A DNA stretch of 63,415 bases from Candidatus Ozemobacteraceae bacterium (GCA_035373905.1 DAOSOK010000034.1:1-63415); one strand, 5' to 3'. Counted from the first letter of the stretch, positions 33,177 to 41,721 are shown. The notes: a model not told the origin generated them from the sequence alone. Translations and numbers: made by a program.

Positions 33177-34915
33177 AGGATTCCCAGCTCGGCGTTGATG
33201 GTGGCGATCCCTTCCTCGATTTCGTCGGCCGTGTCGAGATCGAGCAACGGCAGAACGCGTGATCGAAGCTCCGGCAGCGAGACCGACCTGACGATTTGCT
33301 TGACGCGGGGGATGAAAACGGCGTTCATCGAGAAAACGCGAAGCCCTAGCCCAAGCAGCAGAGTCGTATACCTGCTGTCGCCGGCGAGTTCGCCGCAGAG
33401 ACTCACGTCTTTTCCCGCGGCGGCGCCCGCCTCGACGACTTCGTGTATCAGCCGCAGCACTGCCGGGTTCGCCGGTTGGTACAGGTGGGCGACCTTCGAG
33501 TTGGTACGGTCGACGGCGAGGGTGTACTGGATCAGATCGTTGCTTCCGATCGAGAGAAAATCGACCTCTCGCACCAGGCGCCCCGCCATGAGGGCAGCGG
33601 AGGGCACTTCGATCATCGTTCCCACGGGAATCTTCTCGGGAACCGGGACGCCGTCCTGCTTCAGCTCCGCGGCGGTTTCCTGCAGGAGCGCCTTGGCCCT
33701 GCGCAGTTCGCTCAGGTTTGAGATCATCGGGAACAGGACGCGGACGTTCCCGCGCCCGCTCCTGGCGCAGGTGCGAAGAATCGCCCGAAGCTGGGTTTTG
33801 AACATGTCGGTCAGGTCGAGGGCCATTCGGACGGCGCGCCAGCCCAGTTCGGGGTTTTTCTCGATCGACTGGCCGACGAGGTAGGGAATCTTGTCGCCGC
33901 CGAGATCGATGGTGCGGATGACGACGTCGGCGTTACCGAGTCGCTCCACGACCGACCAGTAGATGTCCAGCAGCTCCTCCTCGGTAGGGAACCGGCGACG
34001 GATGAGATACGTGAATTCGGTGCGGTACAGCCCGATGCCGTCGGCCTGGTTGGCCAGGACGGCATCGACGTCCTGCGACTGGCCGATGTTCGCATACAGG
34101 CGCAGCCGGGTGCCGTCGCGGGTCGTCGCGGGCTGTGTGAGGATGTCCTGCATTGAGCGTTTCTGCTGCTCGAACTGTATGAATGCCTGCTGATACTCCT
34201 CGACGACGTTCGCCGGCGGGTCGACGACGAGGCTTCCCGAGTTGCCGTCCACGATGAGGAACGAGCCGGGCTTGACCTCGCACAGCAGGTGCTTGACCTG
34301 GATCAGCGCGGGAATGCCGAGCGAACGCGCCAGAATCGAGGCGTGCGACGTCGCCGTGCCCTCCGACATCGCGATGCCTCGGATGATTTTGGGATCGAAG
34401 CCGACGATGTCCGAGGGGGTGAGGTCTTCGGCGATGATGATGATCCCGTCCTGCGACTGAAACTGCGTCGAGATCGGGGAGTTTGCCTGGCAGTTGCGAA
34501 GAATGCGGCGGCCGATATCCATGATGTCGATCGCCTTGCCCTGAAACTGGGGGTCGGGCAGTTTGCGGAAGAACTCGCTGTAGTCCTTGATGACAGCCGA
34601 CAGCACCGACTCGAGACAGAGCCTGCGGTCCCGGATCCGCTTGACGACCTCCTTGCTGAGGTCGGGGTCGTCGATCAGCGTTTGATGCGCCTGGAAAATG
34701 TTGGCGATCTCGAGACTGCTCTTGATCTGCGGAAGTTCGAGAAGCTGGGAAATTTCGAGACGGGACTGCCGCAGAGCGTTCTGGAAACGCGCAACCTCAG
34801 CCTCGATTCCGTCTGCCGCAACGGGCGTCGCGGGAACGTTGTCGAGCTGAAGATGTTGCAGGCAGTGCGCGCGGCCAAGCGCGTACCCCGGTGAAATGGC
34901 AAGACCCTTGAGCAT
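33173..34915 (-). CDS. ptsI: Phosphoenolpyruvate-protein phosphotransferase (enzyme I)
   Basis: A 580-residue enzyme that passes phosphate from PEP to HPr. The phospho-His domain contains EGTATSHASILARSLGIPALI (active His in T-S-H-A). The PEP-binding barrel contains GLYRTEFTYL, VIRTIDLGGDKIPY, VRVLFPMISNLSELRRA, SIGSNDLIQYTLAVDR and SLCGELAGDSRYTTLLLGLG (catalytic Cys). Length is close to E. coli PtsI (575). No HPr, EIIA or sugar permease gene is present here, so it may be regulatory or serve genes elsewhere. ATG 34915 (MLKGLAISPG) is chosen: AAGGG lies 7 bases upstream and the promoter at 34944-34972 gives a 20-base leader. Longer starts fall inside that promoter. Confidence 0.96.
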   Translation of the reverse strand: MLKGLAISPGYALGRAHCLQHLQLDNVPATPVAADGIEAEVARFQNALRQSRLEISQLLELPQIKSSLEIANIFQAHQTLIDDPDLSKEVVKRIRDRRLCLESVLSAVIKDYSEFFRKLPDPQFQGKAIDIMDIGRRILRNCQANSPISTQFQSQDGIIIIAEDLTPSDIVGFDPKIIRGIAMSEGTATSHASILARSLGIPALIQVKHLLCEVKPGSFLIVDGNSGSLVVDPPANVVEEYQQAFIQFEQQKRSMQDILTQPATTRDGTRLRLYANIGQSQDVDAVLANQADGIGLYRTEFTYLIRRRFPTEEELLDIYWSVVERLGNADVVIRTIDLGGDKIPYLVGQSIEKNPELGWRAVRMALDLTDMFKTQLRAILRTCARSGRGNVRVLFPMISNLSELRRAKALLQETAAELKQDGVPVPEKIPVGTMIEVPSAALMAGRLVREVDFLSIGSNDLIQYTLAVDRTNSKVAHLYQPANPAVLRLIHEVVEAGAAAGKDVSLCGELAGDSRYTTLLLGLGLRVFSMNAVFIPRVKQIVRSVSLPELRSRVLPLLDLDTADEIEEGIATINAELGIL

Positions 34916-34924
34916 GGACGACCC

Positions 34925-34953
34925 TTGCAATTCGATTCCGGCCATCATATCAT
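34925..34953 (+). promoter_or_regulatory. Sigma-70 promoter of surE
   Basis: -35 TTGCAA (34925-34930), 17-base spacer, -10 TATCAT (34948-34953). It overlaps the divergent ptsI promoter: the two -10 boxes share bases 34948-34949. Confidence 0.72.
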
Positions 34954-34972
34954 GAACCCTCTCGACGGGCAA
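34944..34972 (-). promoter_or_regulatory. Sigma-70 promoter of the ptsI operon
   Basis: Minus strand: -35 TTGCCC (34967-34972), 17-base spacer, -10 TATGAT (34944-34949). It is face to face with, and overlapping, the surE promoter. Confidence 0.72.
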
Positions 34973-35010
34973 CTGAATGTGAACGCAGACCAAGAGCGGA
35001 GCAACGTATC

Positions 35011-35790
35011 ATGCGCATCCTGATCAGCAACGACGATGGAATCATGGCGAAGGGGATCGTTGCCCTCGCCGAGGCACTTCTCCCGCTGGGCCGCGTCAGC
35101 GTCGCCGCCCCCAACCGCGAGCGAAGCGCCTGCAGCCACTCGCTCACGCTCGAACACCCCTTGCGCGCGACATCGGTGCATTTCCCGGTGCCGGTACACG
35201 ACGCATGGGCCATCAGCGGAACGCCGTCGGACTGCGTGAAACTCGCGATCGGCCAGCTCCTCAGGGAACCCCCGGACGTCGTCGTGTCCGGCATCAACAA
35301 GGGGGCCAACCTGAGCGTCGACGTGTTCTACTCCGGAACCGCTGCCGCGGCGATGGAAGGCGCGTTCGCCGGTTTCCCCGCGTTCGCCTTTTCCCTGGCC
35401 AGCTACGACCCCGCCAGCGACTTCACCTGCGCCGCCAAATGGGCTGCTGCATGCCTGAAATACGTCATGGAACACGGGCCTGAAAAAAATATCATGTATA
35501 ATATAAATATGCCGGCGCTTCCCGAACGCGACGTAAAAGGGGTCCGCGTCACGCGAATGGGGCACGTGCGATATCGCGAGTCGTTCGAGTGCCGCAAAGA
35601 TCCGAACGGCAAGCCATACTACTGGCTGTGCGGCGATCCCGAGATCCTCGATCAGAGCCCGGAATGCGACATCGTCGCCGTGCGCGAGGGATACGTTTCC
35701 GTCACTCCCATCCGTGCCGAGATGACGGACTTCGGCCTGTTTCAGAAAATGTCCGAAGCGGGCTTCGCCCAAGGGATTCGACGGCCCTGA
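35011..35790 (+). CDS. surE: 5'/3'-nucleotidase SurE
   Basis: A 259-residue acid-phosphatase-fold nucleotidase that removes phosphate from nucleoside monophosphates and some polyphosphates. Metal and substrate motifs: ILISNDDGIMAKGI (Asp-Asp), APNRERSACSHSLT, ISGTPSDCVKLAI, VVSGINKGANLSVDVFYSGTAAAAMEGA. It is close to the normal length, and the C-terminal DFGLF end is typical. An AT-rich run codes KNIMYNINMP (around 35482-35512). It diverges from ptsI through overlapping promoters; birA follows after 39 bases, so the two may be co-transcribed. Confidence 0.97.
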   Translation: MRILISNDDGIMAKGIVALAEALLPLGRVSVAAPNRERSACSHSLTLEHPLRATSVHFPVPVHDAWAISGTPSDCVKLAIGQLLREPPDVVVSGINKGANLSVDVFYSGTAAAAMEGAFAGFPAFAFSLASYDPASDFTCAAKWAAACLKYVMEHGPEKNIMYNINMPALPERDVKGVRVTRMGHVRYRESFECRKDPNGKPYYWLCGDPEILDQSPECDIVAVREGYVSVTPIRAEMTDFGLFQKMSEAGFAQGIRRP

Positions 35791-35829
35791 CCGGTGTCGA
35801 TTCCGCCGGGCCATGGCGGGAGGGTTCGA

Positions 35830-36654
35830 GTGAGTGGAGCGCGCGCCGACGGTGCCCCGGGGGGAGTGCGCCAGCTTCGCGTCTGCATGGATCGGATTCC
35901 CGCATGGAGGGGCCATCGTCTCGAATGGGTCGAGTCTACCGGCTCGACGAACGGGGATCTCAACGTCGCCGGCGATATGCGCCTTCTGGTTGCCGGGCAC
36001 CAGACCGCGGGCCGCGGGCAGCGCGGAAGAACGTGGACGGCCGCTCCCGGCGCGGGGCTGCTGTTTTCCTTCACGTGGATCTGGCCGGACGTCGATACGG
36101 CATGGGAAATTCCGATCAGAACGGGACTTTCCGTCCGATCCGCCCTCCTCCCCTTCGCGGAGGCTGAAGACCGGATCTGGCTGAAATGGCCGAATGACAT
36201 CTGTCTCGACGACGGAAAACTTGGCGGAATTCTCGTCGAATCGACCCTCAGGGAGGACGGTCTGCATCTTGTGATCGGCATCGGCATCAACCTGCGCGAC
36301 CCGGGAAGGCTTGATGACGACGAGCCCGGAACGCGGATGAGACCGGCGGCTCTCGACGAGTGCGGGGAATCGGCCCGCGCCGCCGACCGCTGGACCGTTC
36401 TCGGAGCGTTCGTCCGTTCCTGGGCCGATCAGATGGACCTTGCCCGTTCGGGGGGGGAGGCGTTGAGAGCGGCCTATGTCGAAGCCGCCCGGCCGTTCTG
36501 GGGGCGGAACGTGCGCATCGCCCTGGGCGACGGCGAAATCGTGGAAGGGCGGGCGATGTCTCTGGCCGCTCGCGGGGCGCTCGAAATCCTCGAAAAAAAC
36601 GGCGGGCATCGGCTCGTCACCGATGCCCGTCGACTTTTTCTCGTCGGGGAGTGA
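35830..36654 (+). CDS. birA: Biotin--[acetyl-CoA-carboxylase] ligase (catalytic-only BirA)
   Basis: A 274-residue enzyme that joins biotin to the carrier-protein lysine via biotinyl-AMP. The adenylate loop GRGQRGRTWTA, KWPNDICLDDGKLGGILVES and GIGINLR are visible, followed by a short C-terminal SH3-like domain (WGRNVRIALGDGEIVEGRAMSLAARGALEI). There is no N-terminal helix-turn-helix, so it is not a bio repressor. GTG 35830 follows GGGAGGG by 6 bases; an upstream GTG at 35794 lacks an SD. It converges with the minus-strand low-complexity gene. Confidence 0.94.
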   Translation: MSGARADGAPGGVRQLRVCMDRIPAWRGHRLEWVESTGSTNGDLNVAGDMRLLVAGHQTAGRGQRGRTWTAAPGAGLLFSFTWIWPDVDTAWEIPIRTGLSVRSALLPFAEAEDRIWLKWPNDICLDDGKLGGILVESTLREDGLHLVIGIGINLRDPGRLDDDEPGTRMRPAALDECGESARAADRWTVLGAFVRSWADQMDLARSGGEALRAAYVEAARPFWGRNVRIALGDGEIVEGRAMSLAARGALEILEKNGGHRLVTDARRLFLVGE

Positions 36655-36660
36655 TCCGGG

Positions 36661-38784
36661 TCAGAGGCCAGTGACGGGAATCAGGATCTTGTAGGAGAAC
36701 GGCCCCTGATCGGTGCGCCCATACACCCAGACGTAGGCCTCGGTCGTCTGGTTCTCGAAGATGTGCTCCACGACCCCGGTTTTCATCTCGACGGGGGAGG
36801 TGGTGATCCGGTCGCGGCCGTCGAAAATTTCGATTTTCACCGAATCGCGCAGGACGCTTTGCGCGAAATCGACGCTGATCGCAAGCGGGGTCTGGGGCGA
36901 AATCGACTGGGCGGTCGGCGCCGGATCGATGTTGAAATCGAACGACTGGGCCCCGTTTGTCGCCCGGTTTTGGATCGAGACGCTGAGCAGGTAAGGTTTT
37001 TCTTCCTGACGGCCGGATGCGGTGGTGACTCCGCCCGCATTCTTCGCGCGATCAGCCCCTGCCACGGGGCTGGTGGATGTGCTTCCGTCGACGTCGCCTT
37101 CCTGAGCCATGGCGTAGGAGGTATCCTGCGCCGCAGCGGTGTCGGCGAGGGCGGGAGACTCCGTTCCGGCGCTTCCGTCGCCCCCCTGCCGTTGGCCGGC
37201 GCTCGCTCCGGAGGAACCCGACTCGCCGGCCTGAGCGGAGCCGTCGGACGAACCTGCGACCGAGCTTCCGCCCGAGCCGTCTTGGGACGTCCCGGCGCCT
37301 GCCGCTTCGGAGTCGGTCGTGCCGGCGCGCGTGGTTTTCCGTGCTCCCGCCCTGCCGGTATCGGCCGTGCGGCCGGAAGAACCGGACTGAACGTCGCCGA
37401 ATGCGGTTTTGGCGTCTGTGGGCGAGGTGCCGCCCGTCTGCGGCGCCTCGCCGACTCCATGTCCGGTTTCAGTCGCACGGGATGAGCTTTCGTCGGCAGC
37501 GCCACTCCGGTCGCCGGCAACCTCGGGCGGGTTCGCCGGATCGGTGTACAGGTCGCTCATGTCGTAGGTCGCGCCTTCACCACCGGCGTCGGCGTCATGT
37601 CTGATGCTGCCGGTGCGAGCTCCCCAGCCCGTCGCGGCTGCAGAGGAAGAGTCCCTGCCGCCCGAACTGCCGGCGTCGCCCGCGCGGCCCGAGAGGTCCG
37701 GGTCATCCGTGCGAGCGCCGGATGTTTCGACGGTACGGTTCGCGAAGGACATCTTCAGAACCGGAATCTGCACGTTGATGATCTCCTGGCTGTCCTTCGA
37801 CACGGGATGCCTGTAGACGACGCGCGCGGTGTAATCCTTCTGGTTCGGAACTCGGAAAATGTGGCGGTAATTGGCGGGGAACGAGCCGTGCTCGAAAGCG
37901 TGATCCCCCTCGTTGTCCCGGATGGTGACGCTCAGATCGTTGCGATCTATCCCGGCGCCGAGGTCGAGGGCGATCTTGACGCGGGTGTCTTCATAGATGG
38001 GCCTGGTGATCGACGCGACGACGGGCACCCGGCCTGGTTGGGACGGATTGATCGCGGCCGCGTAGCGGCATTCCTGCTGTGATATAGGATCAAATATAGA
38101 AAGGATGACGGGAGGCTCGGGGATCTTCGCGGGGGCTGCGTCGATTCCCTTGGGCGCCGCGGCCGGCGTGGCCGATGCGGGAGAAGCGCCCGGCTTCGCG
38201 GAGGCCGTCGTGGAGGGTGTCGACGGGGACGAAGGCTTCGTCGGCGCGGAGGAGGCTGAAGGCGCTGAAGGCGCGGAAGGAGCCGATGGGGTCGAGGGCT
38301 GTGCGGATGCCGTCGGAGCTCCCGGGGTGCCGGACGTTCCGGTCGAACCGGGTGCCGGCGAAGGCGCTGCCGGCGCCGTTTCAGGTTTCGACTCGACGCC
38401 GATATTGCCTTCGGCCCAGGTTTCCTTCACTTCGTAGGGTTTGCCGTCGGGCCCGATTTTCCACTTTTTCTCCCATGTCCAGGCCCAGCCGGAGCCGCCG
38501 CCGGCCTCCTTGATCTTGGTGGCCGCATCGTTGAGAAAGCCGTTCACGAAGCCCTGCTGGTCGGAAGTGCCGGTATTCGACACCTGTGAGCCGTCTTTCC
38601 TGGTGCCGCCGGTGGTCGTGATGATCGTCTCGATTTTTTCAGGGCTGCCCGCTGTACCGCCGGATCCCGAGGTGAAACCGCTGGAGGGCGATTCCCACGG
38701 CCTGGGATCCTCCGCCTGCGCCGGTACAGCGGCAAACAGGGCGACGATCAACAGAAGGGCTGGAGCGACGTCTCGTGCGTGCAT
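36661..38784 (-). CDS. Secreted low-complexity Ser/Ala/Pro/Gly/Thr-rich protein with beta-rich ends
   Basis: A 707-residue exported protein with signal peptide MHARDVAPALLLIVALFAAVPAQA. Residues about 60-230 are rich in Ser-Ala-Pro triplets (SAPSAPSAPSA) and Gly/Ser. A middle region (about 235-370; VILSIFDPISQQECRYAAAINPSQPGRVPVVASITRPIYEDTRVKIALDLGAGIDRNDLSVTI in outline) looks like an immunoglobulin-type beta domain. Another Gly/Ser/Thr/Asp-rich linker follows (about 380-620). A final beta domain (about 630-707; SLSVDFAQSVLRDSVKIEIFDGRDRITT-like) resembles the first. ATG 38784 has GAGGAGG 9 bases upstream. It probably exposes two similar beta domains on long flexible spacers. I do not recognise the family. 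Confidence 0.7.
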   Translation of the reverse strand: MHARDVAPALLLIVALFAAVPAQAEDPRPWESPSSGFTSGSGGTAGSPEKIETIITTTGGTRKDGSQVSNTGTSDQQGFVNGFLNDAATKIKEAGGGSGWAWTWEKKWKIGPDGKPYEVKETWAEGNIGVESKPETAPAAPSPAPGSTGTSGTPGAPTASAQPSTPSAPSAPSAPSASSAPTKPSSPSTPSTTASAKPGASPASATPAAAPKGIDAAPAKIPEPPVILSIFDPISQQECRYAAAINPSQPGRVPVVASITRPIYEDTRVKIALDLGAGIDRNDLSVTIRDNEGDHAFEHGSFPANYRHIFRVPNQKDYTARVVYRHPVSKDSQEIINVQIPVLKMSFANRTVETSGARTDDPDLSGRAGDAGSSGGRDSSSAAATGWGARTGSIRHDADAGGEGATYDMSDLYTDPANPPEVAGDRSGAADESSSRATETGHGVGEAPQTGGTSPTDAKTAFGDVQSGSSGRTADTGRAGARKTTRAGTTDSEAAGAGTSQDGSGGSSVAGSSDGSAQAGESGSSGASAGQRQGGDGSAGTESPALADTAAAQDTSYAMAQEGDVDGSTSTSPVAGADRAKNAGGVTTASGRQEEKPYLLSVSIQNRATNGAQSFDFNIDPAPTAQSISPQTPLAISVDFAQSVLRDSVKIEIFDGRDRITTSPVEMKTGVVEHIFENQTTEAYVWVYGRTDQGPFSYKILIPVTGL

Positions 38785-38826
38785 TGTCGAAAGCCTCCTC
38801 AAAAGCAAATCCCCATGTCACTCTTA

Positions 38827-38856
38827 AGTATATTGGGTTTCTTGGGGCCTTGTCAA
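38827..38856 (-). promoter_or_regulatory. Sigma-70 promoter of the low-complexity secreted protein
   Basis: Minus strand: -35 TTGACA (38851-38856), 18-base spacer, -10 TATACT (38827-38832). On the plus strand the same -35 region reads TTGTCA (38850-38855) with a weak -10-like TATGAA at 38874-38879, so the divergent YvyF-like gene may share it. Confidence 0.75.
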
Positions 38857-38971
38857 AATGATCCTCCCTATTGTATGAAAGATGGGTATACCGGAAATGA
38901 AATGTCGGTGAACACGGTTTCAGGGTACGCCGAAGGCGCCGCGGTTCCGTGGTTTCACCCAGGAGGCGGGA

Positions 38972-39409
38972 ATGCCCGATTTCGATCCGCGGCTCATCGC
39001 ATGCCGACGGTGCGGCGTCATCATGATGAGGTTGTCGCGAGACATCTGCCAGAAATGCCACCTCGAAGAGGAAGAGGATTTCAATAAGGTGAAGGACTAC
39101 CTTCGCGACCACCCCGGCGCCTCGATGAAGGAAGTCGCTGTCGGAACCGGAGTTGCCGAGAGTCTGATCGAGAAATTTGTCTCGAGTGGCCGCCTCGAAC
39201 GGCTTGGCGTCGTCGTCGAGCACGCCTGCCAGACCTGCCACAAGCAGATTTCCTCGGGCATCATCTGCCCGGAATGCAAGAAAGACCTGAAAATGCATCT
39301 TCAGCAGTTGAGGGACGAGGTGACCCGCACGCGTGAGCCGCCGAAGCCGAAGCGGGACGACTCCTCCGACGGCGGGTTCCACTCCAGTAAAACCAGAAGA
39401 TCTGAGTAG
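38972..39409 (+). CDS. YvyF/TIGR03826-like zinc-motif, MerR-type protein
   Basis: A 145-residue protein. The N-terminal CRRCG...DICQKC zinc motif is followed by a helix-turn-helix-like segment DYLRDHPGASMKEVAVGTGVAESLIEKFVSSGRL. A second zinc motif (CQTCHKQISSGIICPEC) and a basic Ser-rich tail come next. This is the layout of the YvyF (TIGR03826) family, which sits in flagellar operons of Firmicutes. No flagellar gene is in the window. DNA binding is inferred from the helix-turn-helix resemblance. The ATG is preceded by GGAGGCGGGA. A promoter begins just after its stop. Confidence 0.68.
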   Translation: MPDFDPRLIACRRCGVIMMRLSRDICQKCHLEEEEDFNKVKDYLRDHPGASMKEVAVGTGVAESLIEKFVSSGRLERLGVVVEHACQTCHKQISSGIICPECKKDLKMHLQQLRDEVTRTREPPKPKRDDSSDGGFHSSKTRRSE

Positions 39410-39438
39410 TTGAATTGGATATGGTGCTGTGCTAGACT
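39410..39438 (+). promoter_or_regulatory. Promoter of the GrpE-like/valS/tyrS/thrS operon
   Basis: -35 TTGAAT (39410-39415) begins immediately after the preceding stop; 17-base spacer; -10 TAGACT (39433-39438). A second -10-like TATACT lies at about 39455-39460. The leader to ATG 39572 is over 110 bases and holds GC-rich imperfect inverted repeats (around 39495-39530). Confidence 0.6.
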
Positions 39439-39571
39439 TCATTGTTTGTGCCTCTATACTGGCTTCCGGTGCGGGTTGTGTGGTTCGTAACCGCGCCAGG
39501 CCGCTGCAGTGTGGCTGCGCGGCGTATCTTGCGGCAAATCCTGGGCCTTGCCCGACACGGAGAGAAAGCAG

Positions 39572-41704
39572 ATGATTCCTGGTGAGGAAAAAGGCGAAAT
39601 CAGTAACGAGTTTTTCAAAAAACTCAATCAGCAGATCGTCCAGAAGGACAACCTCATCAAGCTGCTGCAATTGCAGATCAAGACGCTGAAATCCCAGGCT
39701 GATGAAGCCGCCGAGGGGCCGAAGAAGGCCGATCTGGAAAAGGCTCTTGAGGCGAAGGAAACCGAAGTGAGGCGTCTCGAAGCCAGTCTGGCCGAGGGAA
39801 AAGCCGAACTCGATTCCCGTCTTCGCGAGAAAGAAGAGCAGATCCGCTCCCTCCAGCAGCTCCTGGAACAACACCAGCAGGACCAGCAGGAAGCCTTGGC
39901 CGCTTCTGCCGCGGAAGCCCGGATTCCGGAACTCGAATCGCGGATAACCGAACTTGAAGGCCGGATCGAACACGAAAAACAGGCGCGCGCCGCCGTCGAA
40001 GCCGCGGGGCAGGCTGCCGACGAAGAGCTCCAGAAGCTCAAAGCCGAACTCGAGGCCGCCCGGGCCGCCGGAGAAGAAGTCCAGAAGCTCAAGGCCGATC
40101 TCGAGGTCGCCCAGGCGATGGCGGCCGAACGGGAAAAACTGCTGGAAACCATAGCCGACCTCGAACGCGAACTTGCCGACGCAAAGGCGAAGGGCGCAGA
40201 GCTCGTGCTGACCTCCTCTCCCGAGGAATCGACCCGAATCTCCGAACTCGAACAGGACGTGGCCACTCTCAAGGGGCTCATTGCCGAGAAGGACGAACAG
40301 CTCTCGACCCTGCTGGCTCCGGGCGGCGCCGTGATATCCGAGGTTGATCTCCAGGCTCTGAAGCTCGAAATCAATTCGACGAAGCAGGCGCTCCAGGAGG
40401 CGATGGCCCGCGCGATGCGCGCCGACGAGCTCGAAAAGCTGATTCCCGAACTTGAAAACCAGGTCGCCGAACTGCCCGAGTTGCGCCGCAAAGTCGCGAT
40501 GCTCGAAAACAGCAGCGCCGGCCTCGACGAGATGCCTCTCAAATATGCGGCTCTCGAAGCCGAGCGTCAGGCCCTCCAGGAGGAAGTCCTCGCCCTGAAG
40601 GCGAGACCGTCCGCCTCGCTGGACGATCTTGCGAAGCTGAGCCGCCTCAACGAGGAGTTCGGGCGCAGACTCGCCCAGAGCGAGGAGGAAAAGACGAAAC
40701 TCCGCCAGGAGATCCTCGACTTGCGCATGAACCTCAACATGCAGCACGACACCACGGTGCATGATCCGAACGTGCGCATCGAGATCGAGCAGTTGACGGG
40801 ACAGGTCGCCGACCAGTTGGTGGCAATTCAGAAGCTCGAAGGTCTGCTGACGCAGCAGAAGCGAGACCTCATCACGAAGGACGAGGAGATCGCAACCCTG
40901 AAACAGAAGCTCGCGGCGGCCGAGGACTCCACCTCCGTCATCTCGGCCGACTCCGACAACCAGATCATTTCCGGCTTCATCGACTTCTTCGACGGCCTCG
41001 ACGCGTTCCTGTCGAAGAACCAGAACCCCGAACTCCAGAGCCTGCATCGCAAGCTGCTCGACCGGCTCATTATCCCGAACAAGATCCAGTATATGCCGGT
41101 CGTCTCCGAGATCTACGATCCCCAGCGGCACGTCGCGACCGATTATTTCCGCTCCGACAAATTCCCCGAGAAATGCATCGTGTTCGAGGTCGAAAAGGGC
41201 TACCGCAAAGGCGACTCGGTCATTAAAAAGTCGAAGGTATGGGTCGTCCAGAACCTGTATCACTGTGCCAGCTGCGATGCCCTCCAGGGCAATCCCGACA
41301 GCCGGTTCTGCCACCTGTGCGGCAAGAAAATCACGGCTCCGAACGGGCTTCCCGTCGACAGCCTGCCGACCTTCGAGCCGACCGCGACCACGTATCTGCG
41401 GTTCGCCGAGCGCATGATCGAGACCAAGCAGTTTGACAAGGCCCGTGAATACCTGAAGGAAGGCCTCTCGATCGATCCGCAGTCGGTGCCGATCCTGCTC
41501 AGGCTCGCCGACGTCTACGCGCAGGCCTCCGAATTCTCCGAATCGCTCGTCCTGCTCAAGCAGGCTCAGGCGGTCAAGGAAGATCCGAGAATCGCCGATC
41601 GCATCAAGCAGCTCGAGGTCAAGATCACGATCTACGAACAGGCGCGCAGCCTCAATCTGAGCCCCGAAGAGTTCGATAAGCTGGTCAACCTCATCCAGAA
41701 ATAA
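39572..41704 (+). CDS. Coiled-coil protein with GrpE-like head domain, zinc ribbon and C-terminal TPR
   Basis: A 710-residue soluble protein. Residues about 14-460 are continuous coiled coil (heptads such as EKLIPELENQVAELPELRRKVAMLEN). Residues about 465-560 resemble GrpE: helix IISGFIDFFDGLDAF and LQSLHRKLLDRLI, then the beta-wing-like VSEIYDPQRHVATDYFRSDKFPEKCIVFEVEKGYRKGDSVIKKSKVWVV in outline, matching GrpE FDPxxHEAV...xxGYxxxxxVxRPAxVxV. Residues about 563-590 are a zinc ribbon (CASC...CHLCGK). TPR-like repeats fill about 600-690. GrpE is the nucleotide-exchange factor of DnaK, so this may be an accessory Hsp70 factor; that is inference. ATG 39572 follows GGAGAG. It is the first gene of the aminoacyl-tRNA synthetase operon. 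Confidence 0.72.
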   Translation: MIPGEEKGEISNEFFKKLNQQIVQKDNLIKLLQLQIKTLKSQADEAAEGPKKADLEKALEAKETEVRRLEASLAEGKAELDSRLREKEEQIRSLQQLLEQHQQDQQEALAASAAEARIPELESRITELEGRIEHEKQARAAVEAAGQAADEELQKLKAELEAARAAGEEVQKLKADLEVAQAMAAEREKLLETIADLERELADAKAKGAELVLTSSPEESTRISELEQDVATLKGLIAEKDEQLSTLLAPGGAVISEVDLQALKLEINSTKQALQEAMARAMRADELEKLIPELENQVAELPELRRKVAMLENSSAGLDEMPLKYAALEAERQALQEEVLALKARPSASLDDLAKLSRLNEEFGRRLAQSEEEKTKLRQEILDLRMNLNMQHDTTVHDPNVRIEIEQLTGQVADQLVAIQKLEGLLTQQKRDLITKDEEIATLKQKLAAAEDSTSVISADSDNQIISGFIDFFDGLDAFLSKNQNPELQSLHRKLLDRLIIPNKIQYMPVVSEIYDPQRHVATDYFRSDKFPEKCIVFEVEKGYRKGDSVIKKSKVWVVQNLYHCASCDALQGNPDSRFCHLCGKKITAPNGLPVDSLPTFEPTATTYLRFAERMIETKQFDKAREYLKEGLSIDPQSVPILLRLADVYAQASEFSESLVLLKQAQAVKEDPRIADRIKQLEVKITIYEQARSLNLSPEEFDKLVNLIQK

Positions 41705-41721
41705 ACTATATATACACCGAT

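Noticed and set aside
34916..34993. Longer ptsI starts (34993, 34948, 34945)
   Set aside because: They sit upstream of or within the promoter -10 at 34944-34949 and add residues not found in enzyme I.
35830..36654. BirA as a transcriptional repressor
   Set aside because: No N-terminal helix-turn-helix; the protein starts at the catalytic domain.
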